Assembly: GCA_007258455.2 (NCBI GenBank)
Contig: VDFB02047230.1
Span: 154,367,797-154,431,796, forward strand
Direction: 5' to 3'
Source: Sequoia sempervirens
Lineage: Eukaryota > Streptophyta > Pinopsida > Cupressales > Cupressaceae
DNA: 64,000 bases
Under the pieces are notes generated by a model. That model was not told where the DNA came from and made no database searches. It was given only the letters and a program-made list of their open reading frames with translations. This document shows, in pieces, positions 49,138 to 60,165 of this stretch. The position numbers and the translations under genes are program-made. Position 1 is the stretch's first letter. The number at the start of each line of letters is the position of its first letter.

Positions 49138-50455
49138 CTACAAGGCCTGATGATCAGTATATAGAACAAATTCTTTCAGCAACAAATAATGTCTCCATTT
49201 CTTTAATGCTTGAACTATTGCATAAAATTCCTGATCATATACAAAATACTTTCTCTTGGCATCATTTAACTTTTCACTGAAATAGGCTATGGGCTTACCT
49301 TCTTGGCTCAACACTGCTCCAATGGCACAACCACTAGCATCACAATCCACCTGAAACACCTTGTTGAAATCTGGGAGAGCTAGAACAGGTTGCTCTGTCA
49401 CCTTCTGCTTCAACAGTTCAAAACTTTTTGCTGCTCTAGTGCTCCACTTGAATTCTTTTCTATCCCTCTCATTGTTTCAGTCAGGGGTCCACAAATACTA
49501 CTGAAGTTTCTAATGAACTTTCTATAAAAACTAGCCAAAACATGGAAAGATCTCACCTCAGCGTTCTTGGGGTAGGCCATTCCATAATAGCCTTCACCTT
49601 CTCTGGGTCCATCTTGAAACCTTCTCTGAGACAACAAACCCCAAGTACACTAACTCCCTCTTCACAAAACTACACTTCTTCAGATTAATCAACAGTTTCT
49701 CTTCTCTTAACTTCTCAAAGGTTCTCCTGAATATGCATCAGATGCTCATCCAACGTCTTACTGAAAATAAAAATATCATCTAAATATACAATAACAAAAC
49801 TTCCTAGAAATTCTTTTAGTACCTTGTTCATAAGCCGCATGAATGTGCTCGGTGCATTGGTTAGCCCAAAGGCATGACTAACCACTCGTACAGGCCCTCT
49901 TTGGTCTTGAAGGTAGTCTTCCATTAGTCTCCTCTCGAATCCGGATCTGGTGATATCCACTCTTTAGATCAATCTTTGTGTGAAGTCGAGCTCCACTCAA
50001 GCAGTCCATCGGGTCATCCATCCTTGGCGAGTATCTGTACTTGATTGTTATCTTGTTTATGGCGAGAATCTATACACATCCCCCACTCCCCATCCTTCTT
50101 TGGTGCTAGTACTGCAGGTACTGCACATGGACTCAAACTCTCCGTATCAAATCTTTTTCTCAACAACTCTTGAACTTGTCTATTCAACTCCTCATTTTCT
50201 ACTGGAGTCATTCTATGAGCTACCTTATTTGGCAAAGCTGGCTCCAAGAATCAAGTCAATCTAATGACTGATCTTAGTTATTGGCGGTAAACCCTCGGGA
50301 ACATTATCAGAAACAATATCCTGAAACTCATCCAACATCCCAGAAACTTCTTCTGGAACCTTCTCACTATCCTTATTACTCACTCTAGGAATCAATGCAT
50401 AACACACACGCTCATGCTTCATACCTTCTAAAAATTTCTTCCATCTACATAACAA
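49138..50455 (-). pseudogene. pol: Chromovirus reverse transcriptase and RNase H
   Basis: Minus strand. 50455-50261 holds the pre-RT stretch ending FQDIVSDNVPEGLPP. 50247-50014 has VENEELNRQVQELLRKRF and AVPAVLAPKKDG. 49960-49715 has [17 protein letters not shown] and the catalytic YLDDIFIFS, both aspartates kept. 49637-49410 is a thumb remnant. 49413-49138 is the RNase H with [35 protein letters not shown] and LYTDHQAL, keeping the acidic residues. At least four frame changes are needed between blocks, so no product is expected. Confidence 0.93.
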
Positions 50456-50699
50456 ATTCTAGCACTACTGCATACCTTTTCTTCGGTCTCCTTTAGGGGT
50501 TTCAACTTGTGACAAACCCCATCCTTTGTCAAGGAATAAGTGTTTGCATGGCCATCATGTATAGCTCGCCTATCGAACTACCACGGCTTTTCCAATAACA
50601 TGTGACATGCATCCATGGGGATGATATCACAGAGTACCTCATCATGGTAGCTCCTGATCTTAAACTTTACTAGGCACTGCTCATTGACCAAAACTTTGT

Positions 50700-50835
50700 G
50701 GTCTTTCTACAACCAGGCAATCTAATATGGATGCGGGTGCCTTTCCCTCTTCAACTTCAACTTTGTGACCATCTCCTCTGACACCAAATTATCAGTGCTC
50801 CCACCATCAATAATGACATCACAAAATTTTCCTTC
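50700..50835 (-). pseudogene. Chromovirus aspartic protease start
   Basis: The minus strand reads VIIDGGSTDNLVS around 50820-50780, the protease active-site block of chromoviruses, followed by an eroded domain to about 50500. No continuous frame exists. Confidence 0.75.
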
Positions 50836-51960
50836 ACACTTGCACCTTGTATGAAACATATTCTTCCTCTATTCTGGTTCCTTTTCTTCAGTCACTAGGG
50901 CTCTCCTAATCACTAGGGTTTCTCCCCTTTCAGCATCATCTGAATGTTCAGATTGGGCCTCCTCATCTGCATGCGCAACCCTTCCACGACCTTCTAGCCT
51001 TTTGTCTCGCCCCTTGGTGTTGTGGACATTCATAGGCTCGATGCCCTTCTTCACCACATTGGAAACACATTCCTCTGAAACCACCTCTTCCAGATCCTTG
51101 TCCATATCTCCCTCATCCTCTACCTCTTTGATCACAAGGGTGGTAGAAGTTGTCATTCCTTTGGCTTCGGCTAGTACCCACATCTTCACTTTTCTTTTCA
51201 TCATCATTTCGACTACCTGAAGGTCTTCCATTGCCCCTTCTACTTTGACCTCCTCATCCTTTTTGCATTCCATTAAATCTTTTGTTTAGCTTCTCTTCCA
51301 CCTTTAGAGCAAACTGATACACATCCTCAATGGTGGTCATTCTGACTAGGCTTAACTCCTCCTGAATGCTTGGTCATAACACATTAAGATATTGGGCTAC
51401 CTTCTCCTTATTGGCCTATGTGTGACCCATTTTGATGATTATCTTGTGAAAATATTTAGTATATTCTTTCACATATCTGCTTCCTTGCTTCAACCCTTGC
51501 AATTTCTTCAACAGATCTAACTCATAGTCCACTAGTATAAACTGCTTCTTTAGTTTCTCTACCATGCGATCCCATCTGGTGATCTTGACTTTTCCTCTTC
51601 GATTTCATTCCAACTGGACCTCTTTCCACCAAATACTGGCATGGCCCTTCAGCTTCATTTTTGCAAACTTAACCCAATCTGGGTCCTCTATTTCTTCATA
51701 CTCAAAATATTCTTCTAGCTCATTGATCCAATCGATCAACTTTCTGGGTTCAGACTTTTGGAATAACTGGGGACTTCTGCTCTGGGTCTTTTCTCGATCT
51801 TTGAAATGGCCCTTATTAGCCACATTTGGTTTTGATCAATTGCTTCTTCTTCCTCTTCTACATCTGAACCTTCTTCCTCTCCTTCATCCTCACTTTCCTC
51901 CCTCAGGTTTAACCCTCTTCTCAAGCTGCTCTTGTAATGCATCAATTGTCTCTAGGGCTG
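50835..51960 (-). pseudogene. gag: Chromovirus Gag with zinc knuckle
   Basis: Minus strand. An acidic N-terminal stretch (51945-51800) leads into the capsid region at 51823-51605, with KLIDWINELEEYFEYEEIED and FAKMKLKGHASIWWKEVQ, typical of chromovirus Gag. Downstream, in a different frame from the long open stretch at 51273-50869, a CCHC zinc knuckle (Cys-x2-Cys-x4-His-x4-Cys) can be read near 51070-51025, so the open stretch here is mostly a shadow frame. Frameshifts separate capsid and knuckle. Confidence 0.85.
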
Positions 51961-52119
51961 CCGGTGCATCTCTTCCACCAGCATCTCTACGCCTCAACCA
52001 CCTCTGGCACCACCACACCTACCAGGAATCACTCTTAGAGGCATCTTTCTTGACCTCAACCCACAACCACGGTCTGGTGTGAACTGCCTCTGTCGGATCT
52101 GTCCACACACTCAAAAAAC

Positions 52120-52131
52120 TGCTCGATACCA
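52120..52131 (-). other. Primer-binding site of the chromovirus (variant)
   Basis: The minus strand reads TGGTATCGAGCA two bases after the LTR, close to the initiator tRNA-Met type TGGTATCAGAGC used by many plant chromoviruses. Confidence 0.7.
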
Positions 52132-52133
52132 CT

Positions 52134-52840
52134 TAATGAGGGCACAACCCAAGACATAGAAAATAACCCACAAACAAGAGAATAATTTTATTATTCAAAA
52201 ATGGAGCTTCTTACATGCAGAGGATCTCAAATCCCCAAGTTCTACAACACATGCAAGCTACATAAAGCTACAGAATAACCCTTTGCAATATGCGAGCTTG
52301 TCCCCAAAAAGTTACCCAAAAATATTAGAAACCCACCCATAAATAGAGCTCCTCATTAGTTTGGAGCCAAAACAACATTAAAATTTGAGTTTAGGCGGTT
52401 TGGCGCCAAAAATTACAACTTGAAGTTCAAATTTCAAAAGAACATTTGCAATTGTATCTTCTAGAAAGTGCGCCAACTTCCCGGGGCCATAACTTTTGAT
52501 CTGGGACTCTGATTCACGAACTGTTTGAACCATTGGAAAGGTCTTGAAGTCAAGAATGTGCTCAAAATTTTTACACCAATTTCAACAAGTTTTGGGGCCA
52601 TTCTGGAAGTTCTAAATGCCTCAAATCCAACTCAGAAGATTTTTAGGTGTAAATCTGGGAAACTAAAATTGCAATATCTTTCAACCCAGGAATAGAAAAT
52701 AAAAACCGTAAATTGAGAATTTCATTATGATGAAAAGGGTATCCAAAAATGTAAAAATATCTGAGAAATGATTAACTTTAAATTTAACTATTTTTAGGTG
52801 ATGTAAGATTGCCCTTACACCACTGGATGCTCCTGCATTA
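52134..52840 (-). repeat. 5' LTR of the chromovirus
   Basis: 707 bp, colinear with 46799-47503. Terminal dinucleotides have decayed (TAATGAGGG...TGCATTA). Followed by the GATGT duplication at 52841-52845. Confidence 0.9.
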
Positions 52841-52845
52841 GATGT

Positions 52846-53340
52846 TTTCCATAGGATGGATTAAGGGGACCTAAGAGGATATATAGCTTAAGGGGGGTCT
52901 TAAGAGAATGCCTTAAGGGGAGTTAAGAGGATGGTTTAAGAGGAGGCATCTCATGAACCCTAGGATATGGTTTAACAGGTCCTAAGAGGATGGCTTAAGG
53001 GGAATTATGAGAGTCCTTTAAGAGAATGGCTTAAGGGGATGTAAGAGGGTGGATTAAGGGGAGTTAATAAAATGACTCAAAGGGATGTAAGAGAGTGGAT
53101 TAAGGGGATGTAAGAGGGTGGATTAAGGGGAGTTGATAGAATGGATTAAAGGGATGCATGTCATGAACCTTACGATATGGATTAACAGGCCCTAAGAGGA
53201 TGGCTTAAGGGGAATTATGAGAGTGACTTAAGGAATGCAAGATTATGGATTACAGGAATGTAAGAGGATATGACTTAAAGGTCCTTTAAGAGGATGGATT
53301 AAGGGGATGCAAGAGGGTGGATTAAGGGGAGTTGAGATAA
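52846..53340. repeat. G-rich CTTAAGGGG minisatellite
   Basis: Around twenty degenerate copies of GGATGGMTTAAGGGGATGTAAGAGG-like units. AGGATGGCTTAAGGGG at 52987-53002 and 53197-53212 is the exact reverse complement of the 16-mer in the left repeat (42421 and elsewhere). A longer unit (GGATTAACAGGCCCTAAGAGG...) repeats at about 52970 and 53180. Confidence 0.88.
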
Positions 53341-53567
53341 TGAATTTGTACTATCAATTAAATGTATCTAGAACTATATATAGTTACCTATCTCTAGATT
53401 CAAATTCCATTGTAATATATGTGCATCTCATCTCTTGTTCATAAAGCATCTAATTTTGGGAGACTTGAAACAAAAAATGATATTAAACTTTAATTAGGAA
53501 ATGATTAAATGCAAATATATATATCAATTAACTATATAAACAACTATATATACTTACCAATATTTAT

Positions 53568-56500
53568 TTACTCTGTTGTACCATCTACATTCTCTCTCTT
53601 TTTTAATGCATCTATGATTGTCTCATGATCATCCATTGAAAGTGTCCATAAAACTTTATTAGCAGGCCTCCCTTGATATCTAACTAGTTTTATATTGTTT
53701 TCCAATATCAAATGTGAATAATGTATAATCTTCTTGTGTCTTTCATAATATTCAAATGCAGGCAAGCCATTCTTTCTCATCAAACATTTTCAAAGCCAGG
53801 TGCCAACAACAACCACTAAACCAGTTGGATACTCAAATTTTTCATCATCCACTCTAGGATGTGCCAACTTTTATTTTCTCTCAACACATCTAGCCAACCA
53901 GTAATTTGTCTCCTCTTCATTCTCCTCAGGTGCAACAACAACATACACATGTCCTGCAAAAATAAATACAAAATTCAATAAAGATTGACTTATATTTAAT
54001 TCACATATAAACATCCATACATACAAAATTCAACTCAATAAATAATGTACCTTCTTGTACAAGATCCGAAACATGATCATAATCATCTGATGCGAATACT
54101 TGATTATCTTCAATTATCATTCCATGTTGAACATCTGTCAAAGTAGGCATTAAGGCTCTTTGTTGCCATTGTTCAACCCATTCTGTATTTTCACATGCCT
54201 CTCAATCACCTGCAATACAAAAATGACAAAAAAATGCCAACTCCCTTATCCATATTGTCCATGTGTTTGCATTTGAACTCTTAAACGAATTCCATTTTGT
54301 AGATCCAATAATTGTTTCACAATCTTGTCAAGAAAAAATATCATTTTCTTCAACTAACCAAAAGAAGTGTTGAATTATTGAGCTCCCACTTGTTCTTGTA
54401 GATAATTTGGTATTGCACCAATCTACAATTGCATGTGCATCTCTAAATTTTGCATCATCCTCAAATTTTAGTTGCTCTCTAGCAAGAGCTCTTTTCACAC
54501 ATGCACCTGCTCCATCGTGTTCTCCCTTATCATGACCAGCTTCAAAAAAACTCCATATATGTTGGATATTATTTTTCTTATGAACTCTACATAACCAATA
54601 AATTTTTTTAGCATTTTTTAATTGACCCGTGCAATTATCTGACCATATGAGATGTTCTAGCATTTAAATTTCTCTCTCTTTTAAATTTTTATAAAATATA
54701 TCAAAACAATATTGTACAAACTTAGATGAATGTAATCGATTATCACTTACATAAAAATGGTACTCTCTCAAAAAAATTCTATTATCTTCTATACTATCTT
54801 CTGCATGTCTATAAACAATGTGAACAAATATAGTTACTTGCATTGAATTATAATACTGTGATTGAATTTATTCTTGTGGAGCAAGAGTATAATTTTCAGC
54901 AAAATCAACAACTGACAATATAGTTCCAATTGGGAATGTGTTTTTACATAAATGAAATTGATTATCAAGCCAATGAGCATTATGAGAGTGTTGAACATAT
55001 TTAGGTACAAACTTATCTTTAAATTCATTAATAAAAGCATGTACACTAACTTTTTCCACAATTAGCTCAACATGTTTTCCAATTTTTCCATCTTTTAAAG
55101 AATACTCAACATTTTTAATTTTTTTTAAATCCACTAATTGTTTTCCAAAGTCATCTAAACTACTATCATGCATACATTCCCCTAATAATGAAAAGTTACC
55201 ACATCTATCACATTCTCCAAAAATGCATGTTTTTTTTTAAAAATGAGTTTCCATTTAAAGAGGGATCACAAAACAAACTTACTATAAAATCTTTGATTCT
55301 TTAAGGTGGCATATTAATGCCACAAATGACTGCATAATTTGGTTAGCATGCAAAGTGCATCGTATATATCGAAATATATCATAATAATAATGAAATTGTA
55401 CATGAGTCTTACAACAACAAGAGATTCGTTGCTTATTAATTCTAACATACCAAGGTTTACACTTTTCAAATGGTCTTTGACTTATGTTAATATTCAATGG
55501 TAAGATTGAAGCATCTAAATTTTTTTTATATAATTCAGTTTGAGTCATATCTAAGAGTGCTTTGGATGAGGTTCACAAATTTTGGAACCCACCCTTAATT
55601 TTAAGACATCTCTAATGTTAGGTGATACTCTTGTATTATCATGCCAAAATTTATCGACTAAAGATTTAATTTCATGTCTGATCTTGGGAGTCTACCACTA
55701 AAACTCCAACATTGATTAATAGGATCCTTTTCAATAATTTCTCTTCTTTTAGCAGCTCTTATCAAAGTTCTAGGATTTACTTTTACATATTTACTAATCT
55801 TACATAACATTCTTTTATTTGAAGTTTTTTTATCAACTAGAGCAATTGTTATTGCATGACGATTCACACTTTTATCTTTAGATCAACTTTTCTTACCAAT
55901 AACATCAATAGCGTTAGAAAAACTAGATATGACTTGTTCTACTAAATCATCATTCTTTTTTTATTTTATATAAACACCTAATTTTTTCATCACTTTTCTC
56001 ATTTTCAACATTCTCATCAATTGCACCATGAGTTGACATTGGAATCCTAATTTCTTTCTATAATTTTTTTTTTATATATTTTATTTCCATAATTTCTAAT
56101 TTGTCTCGAAGAAACTTTACCACGAAGGTTATCTAGCACATTTGTTTCAATTGTAAAAAAAACATTTCACCTTCATCCATAGAAAGAGTTTCATTTTCAT
56201 TCACACAAGGGGTTTCATTTTCATTTTCAAATGTAAAAGGGATTTCATTCTCATTTTCATCAGTATGAGGGATTTCATTCTCATTTTCATCAATATTAGG
56301 GATTTTATTCTCATTTGCATTCTCATACGATATAATTTCATCATTTTTTTGTTTCTACATCGTTTCAACCCTAATATTATTGATTTCATCAATGGTGTAT
56401 CCAACTTCATCTAAACAAACAATATCAATATTATCGAAACTTGGGTTTGAACACATACCTAGATAGATTGTTTGAATAGGTGCATTTTCCATATTATTGG

Positions 56501-56817
56501 GAGGTGGATTTGAAGACATACTCAAATTTGTTTGCATATCATTCAAAGTTGAGGTTGAAGGCATAGTTGGGTTTGTCTCTGTCATTGCATTTTCTTCCAT
56601 ATTCACCATCTCCACATTTGCATCATTTACATTCATTTCATCATTCATGGCTTCCTCTTGAACATTATTGGAACTAGATTCTTCCAAATCTTTCATTTGA
56701 CAAATCCTTTCTCTCCTTTCCCTTTGTCTTTTTGCCTCCTTATCTTTATTTGCTTGAATTTTTTTGGGTGTCATTAACTTTCTACATCTTTTTTTTTTGT
56801 CTTTTCTTATCACCCAT
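53568..56817 (-). pseudogene. DDE-like transposase of unassigned family (gene B), decayed
   Basis: Minus strand from ATG near 56817. The N-terminus is basic (KKIQANKDKEAKRQRERR) and then Ser/Asn/Met-rich. Around 55867-55282: TLIRAAKRREIIEKDP, FWHDNTRVSPN and KPWYVRINKQRISCCCKTH, a possible Cys/His metal site. The core has SVVDFAENYTLAPQE (Asp codon 54904-54906), WSDNCTGQLKNA (Asp 54637-54639) and WSFFEAGHDKGEHDGAGA (Glu 54541-54543). Those three codons are in one frame, with 88 and 31 residues between them. A Cys-rich FFCHFCIAGD follows, then an apparent intron (53966-54050, GT...TTTGCAG), then a C-terminal region with NYWLARCVER and MDDHETIIDAL ending at 53568. Transposase is inferred; the superfamily is not recognised. 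Confidence 0.65.
56210..56310 (-). repeat. Short in-frame repeat within gene B
   Basis: A 36-bp unit containing TCATTCTCATTTTCATC recurs about three to four times at 56190-56310. It expands an acidic/Asn-rich linker in the transposase N-terminal part. Confidence 0.6.
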
Positions 56818-57204
56818 GGTTACTAAACCCTTTTTAATGACAAAAAAAAAATTCAAAAAACCTATTTTTAAAATGCCAACTCCTTCAAATATTCAAATTA
56901 AACTATGTACTATGAAGATCATTTTTTCTATAAACTCTGAAGTACAAAAACATCATGAGTACATCCAAAAATTCTTGTTTTCAAAATCTTCTTCTAAAAT
57001 GTTCTTCTACTTGATTCCACTTCAAAAAATTCAACCTGCACTTTGTCTCTTCCAACAATTTGAATAGAATATGCCCTACACAAGACAAATTTTCAATAAA
57101 AAATGAAGAAAATGACACTTTTGGACCATACTATAGAAAAAGAATGTTGCAGGAAAATCGTGTTTTACTTGTATTTTTTAAATTAGGGGAAAATGACTAT
57201 ATTA

Positions 57205-57290
57205 GAAACGCGTACACGTTATGTTCTAGGAACGCATACGCGTTTCATTTAAATAACACGTATGTGTTTTGTAATATGTATGTGTTATTT
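57205..57290. repeat. Cluster of CGCGTACACGTT-like motifs, right
   Basis: AAACGCGTACACGTT, AACGCATACGCGTTT and ACACGTATGTGTTTT follow each other upstream of gene B's start. They closely resemble the cluster at 40120-40370. Confidence 0.75.
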
Positions 57291-57569
57291 AAAATTTGAA
57301 TTCCCACACCACATCTAGCCCTGGTTTTAGGCTTGGGAAAGACTTGGCAATCCGAGCCTTAGCCTTTGACCTACAACTAAAAAACTAAGGTAGATTGAAG
57401 AAGAATGTCCAACTTTGACAACATGGCTAATGGATTTCTTTTCTAAATCAATCTATAAAATTAAAATCCATTAGAGAACATGATGTCTACTTTCCAAATA
57501 TATAATTTTTATTAATATTGGATTATGTTTGCTATTTTTTAATTAATTTCTAAGCAAACTAGTCCTTAA

Positions 57570-57910
57570 ACTTGAAATATCAGACTTTTTTTTTAATAAT
57601 TTTTTTTGGTTAAGTTTTTTGTAAAAAAAATTATATGGGATCAAACTTCAGAAAATTATCTACACAATGAAAAAAAAGAGTCAAAAAAATTTTAGTTTAG
57701 GTCCAATTATGTTGTACGTACATGTTGATTTTTAAAAATAGCAATTAAGGCCAATATAAATTTAATAAAAAAAATATATTCAACCAAAGATTACAAAAAA
57801 AAATCTAGACCAAACTTCATGTTGTTAGCTCTCTTTTCCCAAAAGGAATTAGCAAAATAATTTTATTTGGATCAAAAAGTGTTGTCCGTACACGTGCTTG
57901 GTATTGTAAA
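57570..57910 (-). repeat. Dispersed repeat, copy 2 (inverted relative to 22321-22660)
   Basis: The reverse complement carries CACGTGTACGGACAACA (near 57873-57889) and a second, diverged unit (AACATGTACGTACAACATAATTGGACC, near 57700-57726). Each is followed by A/T blocks and a TGAAGTTTGRTC, so the repeat looks like a head-to-tail dimer. Confidence 0.75.
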
Positions 57911-58427
57911 AAAATATGGACTTTTAAAAAGTGGTTTTTATAGATCTCTATCAAAATTTAATTTCTATAATCTAGGTATTTGAATAATTTACATATTTGG
58001 AAACTAGATTCAAAATTCAAAATTTCATATTAGTGACTTTTTTTAAGATTCATTGTGTAAGTGCCTCAAATTTTCAGTCCAAGTGTGACAAATTCTGAAA
58101 AAGAGCAAAAACACTTCCACTTTTTAAGCTTTTTGTGTACCCAACTTCTTGCATCAACCCAAAAGAAAGAGCCAAAAAAATTATCCTTGATTAACCAAAG
58201 GCTCTCGAAACAAAGGAAAAAAATGCCCAGAATCCATGTGAAAACATCCTCCGGACAATGATGCAATAATGAACCACAAGCCTTGTAAAAGCCACCACTT
58301 CTAATCAAATCTTGAACACCCTTAGTCATTAAAATCAAGCATGTGACTAAGGACAATTGGCCTTTCATACAACATAAACAATTAGCACTCATTATTAACA
58401 ATGGTGGAGGCCTCAAATAGAATTGGG

Positions 58428-58770
58428 TCATTTAACTCCCATTTCCTTACTCTCACGAACACCATAGTTGGCAAAACAATCCACCAACTTATTTCCTTCT
58501 CTCAAGATATGGGAAATGTAAACATTATCAAAAGAATTGATGATATTAATAGAGCCCTGAACCATGGCCTCAATTGTCCAAGAGGGAGGGGAAACATTCT
58601 TCAAATTGTTAATAACATTCAAGGAGTCACCCTTGAGCCAGACCTTTCGATACCCTTTTCTCTGTGCCAACTTGAGACCATGATAGGCAGTAGCCGCCTC
58701 CGAGTCAGAAGCACTATTGATACCAAATGCTATTGATTTTTGTTTTATATATTGTTTAAGATTTACCAAT
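58428..58770 (-). pseudogene. LINE-type C-terminal RNase H fragment
   Basis: The minus strand reads SASDSEAATAYHGLKLAQRKGYRKVW, then KGDSLNVINNL and ISHILREGNKLVDCFANYG: a plant RNase H-like domain with the Glu, second Asp and third acidic position visible. Plant L1 elements often end in such a domain. The first catalytic block is missing (the sequence turns AT-rich near 58770), and downstream sequence to about 58066 may be its 3' UTR. Isolated fragment. Confidence 0.82.
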
Positions 58771-59893
58771 CTGTGAAAAGAAAATTTGATGCTAACTATT
58801 TTTACAAAATAAACTACCACTAATTACTTGGAAATAAATATTAATTATTTTTGTAAAATAAAATTAATACCAATTAAATGTAGCCAAAATAAATAAATTA
58901 ATTAAATACTAATTAAATTAACTTAAAAATTAATAAATTTAGAAGTTGAAGATTAACTTGAGCTAATAAATTAAACTTTTCATATTCAACTTAAATCTTG
59001 AAATTAAAAACAAGATACTTAATGCATCAAAGATTTTAAAAATAAAACCAAGCTTTGTAAATAAAAGCTATTAAAATATTTAATTTTATATTAAAATTTT
59101 AAAGAAACTATTTTAAAGTGAATTTTTTTTTTTTTTTAAAACCTATGATTCAATATATAGCTTATCTAATTTAATTCTAAATATTATTTTCTCAAAATAT
59201 AATTAGGTTTTAAATTCTTTAATAAGCTTCATTTTAATTATTTTCTATATTAATATTTTACAAAATTTGATCAATTAAATTGTCTCAATTTTATAAACTA
59301 AACTCTTAAAAGAAATAAGTCCTCATTATGATTATCAAACAAAATTTTATTTATTTAAATATTAATTTATAAAAAAAAATAAGCAAGTCTTATATTTTTA
59401 TGTATACATTAAATATTATTTATAAGATTCTCCCTTTATTTATTTAATTCAACTTCCATATTTTTAAATATAATTATCTAAATTAAATAATTAATTAATA
59501 AACTTATGAAATATAAATGACTTAATTAAACTTACTTTTTATTTCTTTTTAACTATATTAAATTATTTTATAAATAATCTTTAATTAGAGGCCTACATTA
59601 AATGAATTTCATAATTAAAAACTTATTATTTAAAACATATAAATTAAGCACATATATATAGATATATTTTAAATGAATAAATAAATAACTAAATCATATA
59701 TATATTTAAATTAAATCATTTCATATTAAATAAAATTTTATTTAGAAATTTATTATTTAAATCACATATATTAGATATTAATATTATTGAAGTATATATA
59801 TAAATATTAAGTTTTTTAAAACTTTAAATAAAAGTTAAGAAAAAGATAAAATTAAACTTTTTCAAAGGTCGTGGCCTTGTGGCATGTGCAAAA
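58771..59893. other. Very AT-rich DNA, no gene seen
   Basis: Over 1 kb of mostly A/T (TTAAAT, AATTAAT words) with a T-run near 59127-59137. Nothing recognised. Confidence 0.6.
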
Positions 59894-59898
59894 GTTGT

Positions 59899-60165
59899 TG
59901 TTAGAAATGAAGTTGAGATAAATAAACATAACAACAAAAATAAAGATGCAAAAGAGACAACACATAACACAGAGATTACGTGGTTCACCATAAAGGCTAC
60001 ATCCACGGCAAGCAGGGGATTAGATTTATTAATCTCTATTCTTTTTAATATACATTATGCTACAACAACATATATATATATATAATATTCCTTCAAGAGG
60101 AAATATGAAAGGTCAAAGAGAAAATGAAGGGACACAAATGTCTATTGGGCTTCATATACCGAACA
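59899..60165 (-). repeat. 3' LTR of the second non-autonomous element
   Basis: 267 bp, TGTTAG...CGAACA on the + strand. Contains a (TA)n expansion near 60068-60083 not present to the same length in the other LTR. Confidence 0.88.

Larger units (their letters stand above)
46799..52840 (-). mobile_element. Ty3/gypsy chromovirus, minus strand, complete but degenerate
   Basis: Two direct repeats (46799-47503 and 52134-52840) flank a 4.6-kb interior with gag, protease, RT, RNase H, integrase and a chromodomain on the minus strand. A GATGT target duplication lies at 46794-46798 and 52841-52845. The chromodomain after integrase places it among chromoviruses. Frameshifts and stops are frequent. It is inserted between gene A and the right-hand CTTAAGGGG array. 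Confidence 0.94.

Noticed and set aside
50869..51273. 134-residue acidic/Lys-rich frame on the minus strand
   Set aside because: The zinc knuckle of the chromovirus Gag is read in another frame over the same bases, so this is mostly a shadow frame.
51564..52082. 172-residue + strand frame opposite the chromovirus gag
   Set aside because: Antisense shadow of the acidic Gag region; Leu/Ser/Pro-rich with no domain.
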